NCBI GenBank assembly: GCA_944358705.1
Contig: CALVRR010000014.1
Span: forward strand, 1-45,150
Direction of reading: 5' to 3'
Source: an uncultured Bacilli bacterium
GTDB taxonomy: Bacteria; Bacillota_I; Bacilli_A; RF39; UBA660
DNA: 45,150 nucleotides
Below, one piece after another: positions 39,816 to 45,150 of the stretch (the first letter of the stretch is position 1; each line of letters starts with the position of its first letter). A program made the translations under genes and the position numbers. The notes beneath the pieces are model-generated. The model was not told where the DNA came from. It saw only the letters and a program-made list of their open reading frames with translations, and did no database searches.

Positions 39816-41816
39816 TTATTGTTCTGGTCGTCTTTTCGTTTTTACCGCTGGTATTCCTTCGGTACTTTTACTATTATTAACAATTTCATCTAATATCTGT
39901 TCTGGATGTTCTTCTTGATTTAAAAATGACATAAATGTTAAGAAATCTCCACTATCTAAATAAATTGGATGATAATAATTCAAAGAGGCTTTTCGTAATA
40001 CCTCTTGTTCTAATGCTATAATATTTTCTTGGTTTAACATCTCACTATTATTTAACATCGCATTTAGACAGTCTAGTTGATCTTTGCTTTGAGCACACGC
40101 TACTGGTAATAATAGTTCCACTACATCTTCTCTATTTATTATTTCTTCTTTTTTAGCCAAACTGTCCAAGGTGTTTACAACCTCTTCTGCAAAGTACTTA
40201 TCTTCTATTTGTGATACGGCATCTAATATTGGTAACACCTTTTCTGGATTTTGACATTTTAAAAGTAATGCATTCTCTATACAGTAATCTGCTCCTATTT
40301 CTGTTTTAGATGAAGCAATCCGTTTAAATTGTTCTAAAGATTCTTTATATTGTCCATTTAAAAATAGGACGGCTTTCTCAGCAGTTTCTTTAGAAGGTGA
40401 CTTTGATAAAGCCTTAGCATATTCTATTCCTTTTTCATTTTCGCTAAAGATTTCATCCATTATAAAACCATAAACATATTCTGCAATTTCATTTTTTGTT
40501 CTTGTTAATAGTTTTATATACTCTGGTGCTCTTTCTTCCTTTTGGAACTCTGATCTTTCTAATAATTTTAACGCAAATTCCACCCCTTCTGACATTTTAG
40601 AAGTACCAATAGATTTTATAAATTCTGGGGAATTTTTTTCTGATGGCGTTATTAACTCCATCGCTTTATTCATTGATATTAATTGTGATTGATTGGCGGT
40701 TTTTATAGTTTTTATTACTTCATTTACAAGATTTGTTATATTTTTATCTCTTTTTTTCTCACTATCAAAAAAATCTAAAATTAGTAGCAATATTTGGTTG
40801 GATTTCTTCTCATTTTTTTCGTTTGCTATTAATTTCGTATAAGTAGTAATTTCTTTTTCCGTTAAATTAAGCCAGTTATTTGCAGCATAATCGATAATCA
40901 CTCTTGCATAAAGGGATTGGTCCTTTCCTTTTGCCTTGGATAATATTTTCATATATTTTAAAACATTTTTATGTTCTAATATTGCTTGAATTCTTAAGGC
41001 AATAGCGATTTCTTTTACTCCTCCTCTTGCACTAGCACATATTCCAACTAGTCTTGTTCCTTTTTCGTGTGTTCTTATTTCTTCTCTTTCTGCTAGTTCT
41101 AGTGTTGTTTCTACATTTTCTTCCCTTCCGTAACAAATTGCTCTTATCAATCTATTTAGATTTTTTCTAGGTTCATAATTTCTTTTGTCAAGTAAAAATT
41201 TGTAAGCACTACTTAAATTTTTTAATTTTTTCGTTTTCATTAATGGTGTTAGTAATTCTTTTAAGTCTGGCGCTGTTAGCAGTTCTTTTGGTGCCCTGTC
41301 TAATAGTTCTCCTATACTATTAATATTTTCATCATCATAGGAATTTTCTTGGATATCTTTTGTTATTTCTAATATGTCTTTTCTTTCTCTTAATTCTTTC
41401 TCGGTTGTTATTACATCATATAATTCATATATAGGCTCTGTTCTTATCTTATCTCTTTTCTTAGGATATTGGGCAAGAAGTTCTAAAAATTTTATTCCAT
41501 CTTCTTTTTTCATAATTGAATCAGAAAGTGTAAAATATACTAGAACTGGTACTACTTCGTCTATAGTTGTGTGAATTAAACTTATTACTTTCTGTTTATA
41601 ATCTTTATTTGCATAATAGAATGTTTCTGAAGAAAATAAATCTATTAAACTTTTCTGTTTTTCTCCCTCGGTATCTAAAATCATTTGAATGTATTCTTCT
41701 GGTTGATTTAACAATATATCAAAATTTACTCTTTGTAAGTTTCTTTTTCTATTTTCCTCTTTGATAAATTTTTCTATGGTATTTAACAGTTGCAATTTTT
41801 TATTCATATTTTTCAC
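39816..41816 (-). CDS. Alpha-solenoid repeat protein, paralog of the next upstream gene
   Basis: A 666-aa helical protein made of irregular units of about 35-45 residues with a recurring 'xxDGxxFIxxIxxSK' type pattern (for example KKEDGIKFLELLAQ, HKNVLKYMKILSKAK, ENEKGIEYAKALSKSP). This suggests a HEAT/ARM-like solenoid used for protein binding. There is no signal peptide or membrane span. It is clearly paralogous to the 663-aa gene just upstream: both share LFSSExFYYA near residue 60, GxRLVGxCAxARGG near 250 and a matching PAVKxKRxPxQ C-terminus. The gap to that gene is 20 bases and AAGGTG precedes the ATG. Function unknown. Confidence 0.8.
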   Translation of the reverse strand: MKNMNKKLQLLNTIEKFIKEENRKRNLQRVNFDILLNQPEEYIQMILDTEGEKQKSLIDLFSSETFYYANKDYKQKVISLIHTTIDEVVPVLVYFTLSDSIMKKEDGIKFLELLAQYPKKRDKIRTEPIYELYDVITTEKELRERKDILEITKDIQENSYDDENINSIGELLDRAPKELLTAPDLKELLTPLMKTKKLKNLSSAYKFLLDKRNYEPRKNLNRLIRAICYGREENVETTLELAEREEIRTHEKGTRLVGICASARGGVKEIAIALRIQAILEHKNVLKYMKILSKAKGKDQSLYARVIIDYAANNWLNLTEKEITTYTKLIANEKNEKKSNQILLLILDFFDSEKKRDKNITNLVNEVIKTIKTANQSQLISMNKAMELITPSEKNSPEFIKSIGTSKMSEGVEFALKLLERSEFQKEERAPEYIKLLTRTKNEIAEYVYGFIMDEIFSENEKGIEYAKALSKSPSKETAEKAVLFLNGQYKESLEQFKRIASSKTEIGADYCIENALLLKCQNPEKVLPILDAVSQIEDKYFAEEVVNTLDSLAKKEEIINREDVVELLLPVACAQSKDQLDCLNAMLNNSEMLNQENIIALEQEVLRKASLNYYHPIYLDSGDFLTFMSFLNQEEHPEQILDEIVNNSKSTEGIPAVKTKRRPEQ

Positions 41817-41836
41817 CTTATTTCTTGTTTTTTCTT

Positions 41837-43828
41837 TTATTGTCCTGGTAATCTTTTCATTTTTACGGCTGGGGACTCTTCTTTCTTTTTACTTTTAGAA
41901 ACCATTTCATTTATAACTCTTTCTGGGTCACTTTCATTTGTTAAAAACGTTATCATTCTTGATAAGTCATTTAGGGTTGGGAAAGGTTGATAAGAAGAAA
42001 TCGTAGAAATACTTTCTCCTGTTAGTTCGCTGTATGTTACTCCTAGTTCTTCTTTCTTACAACTTGCAAGTTTTGTTTCTAATTCTAGTAAATTATCTTT
42101 TTCCAACATTTCTTTATTATGAAGAAGTTCCCTTAGATAATTTCGATGGTCTTCACTTTGGGCCGTTACTACTGGTAATAATATTCTTTCTGGATTTTCT
42201 TTTTCCATTATCTCTTTTATTTCTGTTAATTCCATAATGGAGTCCGTAATTTCCGTTACTTTTCCATAATCATTTATTTTTGCTATTTCTCTTACTAATG
42301 GTAATGGATTTTTAATCTTTTGATTCCTAATAATTTGATTGCAACAATCGGATGCTGGATAGGTTGCCTGGGTTATTTCTTTTAATAATGATAATGGAAT
42401 CTCTGGATACTCTTCTACTAACATATCTACACTATCTATGTCCTTAGATTTACTTATTTCTTCTATAAATTCATACCCATCTTCTTTTTTTCTTAATTCT
42501 TCTTTACTCATTATTTCATACATATATGATACTTTTTTTTCTTCTATTCTTGTTAATAACTGGATATATCTTAAGGCATTCTTATCCTTCATAAAACAAG
42601 GGTTATTTAATAATTCATTGGCATACTCTGTTTCGGTATATATTTTAGAAGTGCTTATTGCTTTTACAAAGTCTACCTTTCTTTCTTGTTGTTGATACAA
42701 AGAATAGATGGCATCATAAGTATATCTTAATAGTCGAGGATTGGTGGTTTTTAGAATACGTAATACTTCCATGGCGTATTCGAATAAACCTTCTTCTTTT
42801 TCCTCTTTATTGTAGAAGTAGTCAAAGACTACTTTTCCCATTTGGTTACAGTTTCTACTATCTTTACACTTTGCAATTTCTTTTAGTACCTTTCTGAATT
42901 CTTTTTCACTTAATACAGATAATGTTCCTTTTACTCTCTCTTCGATCATTTTTCTTATTATCATAGCATTTTTTTCTTTTCTTGCGGATGCTATGATTTT
43001 CATATATATTACGACGTTTTTATTGTGTAATATTTTATTGTTTTTTAATGCAATTCTTATTTCTTCAGCTTGTTTTCCTCCTCTTGCATTTGCACATGTT
43101 CCTACTAGTCTTACTCCTTTTTTATGGCAGCGTATTGCTTTATCTAAAACCAATTCTGCAGCGATTTGTTTTTGTTCCGGATGATTTCCAATAGATATTG
43201 CTTTTATAAATTTTAACGCATTTTTATTTTGATAAACTTCCCCTAATACTCTTGTTAAAATATACATATTGGTTTTGCTTGAAAGAATTGGAGCAAGTAA
43301 CTCTCTAAGATTTGGGAGTTGCGCTAACTCTTTATTTTCTAATTTCTTTAGAATTAGTTCAATTATTACAGAATTACGTGCTTCTTCTCCTAACAATTTA
43401 AATAGTTCTAAAGCATCTTCTCTTTCTATTAAATATTTATTATCTAGCATTTGAAAAGTAATATTTACTATCTTATTTCTTTTTGTAAAACCTTTTACTG
43501 CTTGTATAAACTTTATACCATCTTTTCTTTTCATTAGTGTATCTGTTAAGGCTCTTTTTACAATTATTGGAGCATCTTTCTCCGATATTTCTTTATCTGT
43601 TAATACCTCTATTACTTGTTGTTGATATTCTTGATCTGCATAATAAAATATTTCGGATGAAAACAATTTAATTAATCTCCATTGTTTTTCTCCACTAGAT
43701 TCTAAAATGGTTCGAATATTTTGGGTACTTTGAGATAATAATATATCCAGATTTATATCTTTTGTTCTGACAATATCTTTTGCTTTTTTCTCTTTTATTA
43801 TTTTTAAGACTTCTATTCTATCGTTCAT
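41837..43828 (-). CDS. Alpha-solenoid repeat protein, tandem paralog
   Basis: 663 aa, the tandem paralog of the 666-aa protein. Repeat units are visible at MKRKDGIKFIQAVKG, IEREDALELFKLLG, NKNALKFIKAISIG, HNKNVVIYMKIIASA, DKNALRYIQLLTR and KKEDGYEFIEEISKSK. The shared central GVRLVGTCANARGG and the C-terminal KMKRLPGQ place it in the same family. The paralogs are well diverged, so the duplication is not recent, yet both are kept at full length. It starts 9 bases after the 225-aa gene with AAGGTGA upstream. Third gene of the operon behind the perfect promoter at 45021-45048. Function unknown. Confidence 0.8.
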   Translation of the reverse strand: MNDRIEVLKIIKEKKAKDIVRTKDINLDILLSQSTQNIRTILESSGEKQWRLIKLFSSEIFYYADQEYQQQVIEVLTDKEISEKDAPIIVKRALTDTLMKRKDGIKFIQAVKGFTKRNKIVNITFQMLDNKYLIEREDALELFKLLGEEARNSVIIELILKKLENKELAQLPNLRELLAPILSSKTNMYILTRVLGEVYQNKNALKFIKAISIGNHPEQKQIAAELVLDKAIRCHKKGVRLVGTCANARGGKQAEEIRIALKNNKILHNKNVVIYMKIIASARKEKNAMIIRKMIEERVKGTLSVLSEKEFRKVLKEIAKCKDSRNCNQMGKVVFDYFYNKEEKEEGLFEYAMEVLRILKTTNPRLLRYTYDAIYSLYQQQERKVDFVKAISTSKIYTETEYANELLNNPCFMKDKNALRYIQLLTRIEEKKVSYMYEIMSKEELRKKEDGYEFIEEISKSKDIDSVDMLVEEYPEIPLSLLKEITQATYPASDCCNQIIRNQKIKNPLPLVREIAKINDYGKVTEITDSIMELTEIKEIMEKENPERILLPVVTAQSEDHRNYLRELLHNKEMLEKDNLLELETKLASCKKEELGVTYSELTGESISTISSYQPFPTLNDLSRMITFLTNESDPERVINEMVSKSKKKEESPAVKMKRLPGQ

Positions 43829-43837
43829 ATTCTCACC

Positions 43838-44515
43838 TTATTTCTTATTTATATAGTGTTTCTCAATTAATGCTTTTACTTTTGGATTTAGAATTGTACT
43901 ATCTTCTTTTACTGTTTTTTCATCTACAAAAACGCTATATGGTTCTTCTAGGTGATGGTTACTGTCACCTATCATAATATTTCTTTGAACAAAAGCTCTA
44001 GCTAATGTTTCTGTTTTTACTACCATTGCTCCGTAGTATTGCAAAATACCGGCGTATTCCAATTCTTCTATTTTATTACATACTTCTATTACTTGTTCTT
44101 GATCTTCTTTACTTGTTATTTCTTCTGGGAAATGTCTTAAGGAGATATATCCTTGTTGCTTTGTTCTAAGTAATTTGGCATTTTCTTCTACTAATACACT
44201 TTCTTTTAAATCTGGATCTATACATACTCTGACATTGGCGGTTACCAAGGCTGGCGTTAAATGAAATAGTTGTTTATTTAGCTGTTTTGTTTGTCTTACA
44301 AAAGTATCTAATCTATTTTCTTGTGCTTCTATCGTAAATGCTTCCAATACTGAGTCAGGTTGATACTCTTCTTCTAAAAATATTTCTCTTTCCATTTCCC
44401 TTTCTTCTGGAGGACCAAATAGTTTCATTTCTTTTTTGATGCTTCGTATTTTATTGGTTATTCTTTGAAAAAAAAATTTTTGTGTGTTTTTTCTTTCTTC
44501 TTTTGATATTGACAT
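43838..44515 (-). CDS. Unknown soluble protein in the solenoid operon
   Basis: A 225-aa protein with a very basic N-terminal helix (to about 30), an acidic linker (PPEEREMEREIFLEEE) and a mixed domain from about residue 70. The domain includes ALVTANVRVCIDPDLKESV and ISLRHFPEEITSKEDQEQVIEVC. There is no membrane segment and no recognised family. Second gene of the operon, 29 bases after the 147-aa gene and 9 before the 663-aa solenoid protein, so a partner of the solenoid proteins is possible (inference from gene order only). Confidence 0.7.
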   Translation of the reverse strand: MSISKEERKNTQKFFFQRITNKIRSIKKEMKLFGPPEEREMEREIFLEEEYQPDSVLEAFTIEAQENRLDTFVRQTKQLNKQLFHLTPALVTANVRVCIDPDLKESVLVEENAKLLRTKQQGYISLRHFPEEITSKEDQEQVIEVCNKIEELEYAGILQYYGAMVVKTETLARAFVQRNIMIGDSNHHLEEPYSVFVDEKTVKEDSTILNPKVKALIEKHYINKK

Positions 44516-44544
44516 AGATTATTCTCCTATTCTTTATTTATATA

Positions 44545-44988
44545 TTACCCTTTATTAATAGAGGGAGTTCTTTTTTTCTTATCCGTTCTGTAAAATGTTT
44601 TTTGTGATAGTGATGCTTCAGTAAACAGTCTGCGATAAGCTGTTGTTAAACAATCAGATCCAATTCTTATATAGTCTTCTCCGGAAATATCATATACTTC
44701 ATATAGTCTACCGTATTCCATTAAAGCAATTCCATTGGTATTAAATTCTATTGCTTTTCCATTTTGATCGTACCATAGCATGGTATTTCTTTCTGGGTCT
44801 ATGGTTTCTTTATATTTTTCAAAAGAACCTGCTATTACCATATCTCTTATTCCGTATCTCGTCATATATAAAAATCTAACTTTCTTTTTTCCATCATTAC
44901 CTTCATAATATTGTAATAAATGATTATCATTGGCATATTCTTCTCTTAAAACTTCAAGCGTTCTTTCTTGTCTTATATTTTCTTCCAT
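44545..44988 (-). CDS. Unknown small protein, first gene of the solenoid operon
   Basis: A 147-aa protein without a recognised domain. After a charged N-terminal helix it has strand-rich text (VRFLYMTRYGIRDMVIAG, TMLWYDQNGKAIEFN, YEVYDISGEDYIRIG) and a basic C-terminal tail (KKKRTPSINKG), and looks soluble. AGAGGA lies about 7 bases before the ATG, 33 bases after the -10 of a perfect-consensus promoter. It heads the four-gene unit that runs to the 666-aa gene. Confidence 0.7.
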   Translation of the reverse strand: MEENIRQERTLEVLREEYANDNHLLQYYEGNDGKKKVRFLYMTRYGIRDMVIAGSFEKYKETIDPERNTMLWYDQNGKAIEFNTNGIALMEYGRLYEVYDISGEDYIRIGSDCLTTAYRRLFTEASLSQKTFYRTDKKKRTPSINKG

Positions 44989-45020
44989 AATTAATCCTCT
45001 TTCCTTTTCTGTTTCTTTTT

Positions 45021-45048
45021 ATTATATTACAAATTCTTTTGATGTCAA
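45021..45048 (-). promoter_or_regulatory. Perfect consensus promoter of the solenoid operon, fused to a terminator
   Basis: TTGACA (45048-45043), 16-bp spacer, TATAAT (45026-45021). The first T residues of the -35 are the end of the T run of the terminator at 45047-45074. Confidence 0.88.
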
Positions 45049-45074
45049 AAAAAAATAGTGCTTTTGCACTATTT
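45047..45074 (-). terminator. Terminator of a gene beyond the right edge
   Basis: AAATAGTGC / GCACTATTT perfect 9-bp stem with AAAA loop (45053-45074), followed by a run of T on the minus strand. The gene it ends lies at or beyond 45123 on the minus strand and is not readable here. Confidence 0.85.
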
Positions 45075-45150
45075 ATAAATGGAAATAATAAGTGTCCGTA
45101 CATCTAATTACCTAAATGTAAGTTATTTTATTGATTTAATAGTAACATGT

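Noticed and set aside
45123..45149. Short minus-strand frame at the right edge ending in TAA, possibly the end of the next gene
   Set aside because: Only eight codons are visible, and other frames also stop nearby. The terminator at 45047-45074 shows that a gene is there but not which frame.
1..45150. Reassignment of UGA to tryptophan, as in mycoplasmas
   Set aside because: Several genes end in TGA at the expected place (8224, 13128), and conserved Trp positions use TGG.
1..45150. Mobile elements or recent gene transfer
   Set aside because: No transposase, integrase, inverted terminal repeats or att-like duplications were seen, and base composition looks even across the window by eye.

Overview
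This is a 45 kb stretch of a low-GC, compact, wall-bearing member of the Bacillota. The support is MraZ, DnaI, a DUF1292 protein, a GdpP-type DHH phosphodiesterase, a T-box leader in front of thrS, strong AAGGAGG-type ribosome binding sites and consensus sigma-A promoters. UGA is a stop here (the 298-aa gene at 8224 and the GNAT gene both end in TGA), so this is not a code-4 mollicute. The many unfamiliar helical proteins, the short SMC and the tight gene packing suggest a streamlined uncultured gut lineage (for example RF39-like Bacilli or a similar group). That placement is an inference. No tRNA, rRNA, CRISPR array, insertion sequence or prophage was seen.

Layout, mostly minus strand. 1-2105: a class B PBP gene that stops right after its SxN motif, and a MYG1-family gene. 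2171-7580: a 912-aa helical protein, a DUF1292 protein, two membrane-anchored unknowns and a guanine-deaminase-like enzyme. 7697-13061: the division operon mraZ-rsmH-ftsL-pbp2, with a promoter and three MraZ boxes, which continues into two unknown membrane-anchored proteins before the first terminator. 13128-14626: a GNAT enzyme, an unknown helical protein and a 29-codon small ORF with its own promoter and RBS. 14639-17290: an 883-aa protein with six 86-residue repeats. 17354-20231: a T-box operon of an unknown gene plus thrS (lacking TGS). 20238-27282: an M23 peptidase, dnaI, comEC, comEA, a stand-alone DHH/DHHA1 phosphodiesterase and ftsW.

27420-29202 is the only plus-strand island: a 53-aa YjcZ-like protein, a frameshifted HExxH protein and peptide deformylase (def). 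Convergent to def is an unknown gene with an internal duplication; each of these two genes carries the other's terminator inside its coding sequence. 30266-37525: a gluzincin-like HEIIH protein, smc with short arms, two unknowns and a degenerate NodB-fold protein. 37573-39741 is pnp. 39816-44988 is a four-gene operon of unknowns that includes two tandem paralogous alpha-solenoid proteins, driven by a perfect TTGACA-16-TATAAT promoter.

The best candidates for undescribed biology are the two unknown proteins in the division operon, the four-gene solenoid operon, the unknown gene under T-box control, the HA-like repeat protein, and the repeated use of fused or embedded terminators and promoters. 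Known functions in the window cover cell division and peptidoglycan (mraZ, rsmH, ftsL, PBPs, ftsW, M23, NodB-like), DNA handling (dnaI, comEA, comEC, smc), and translation or RNA turnover (thrS, def, pnp).
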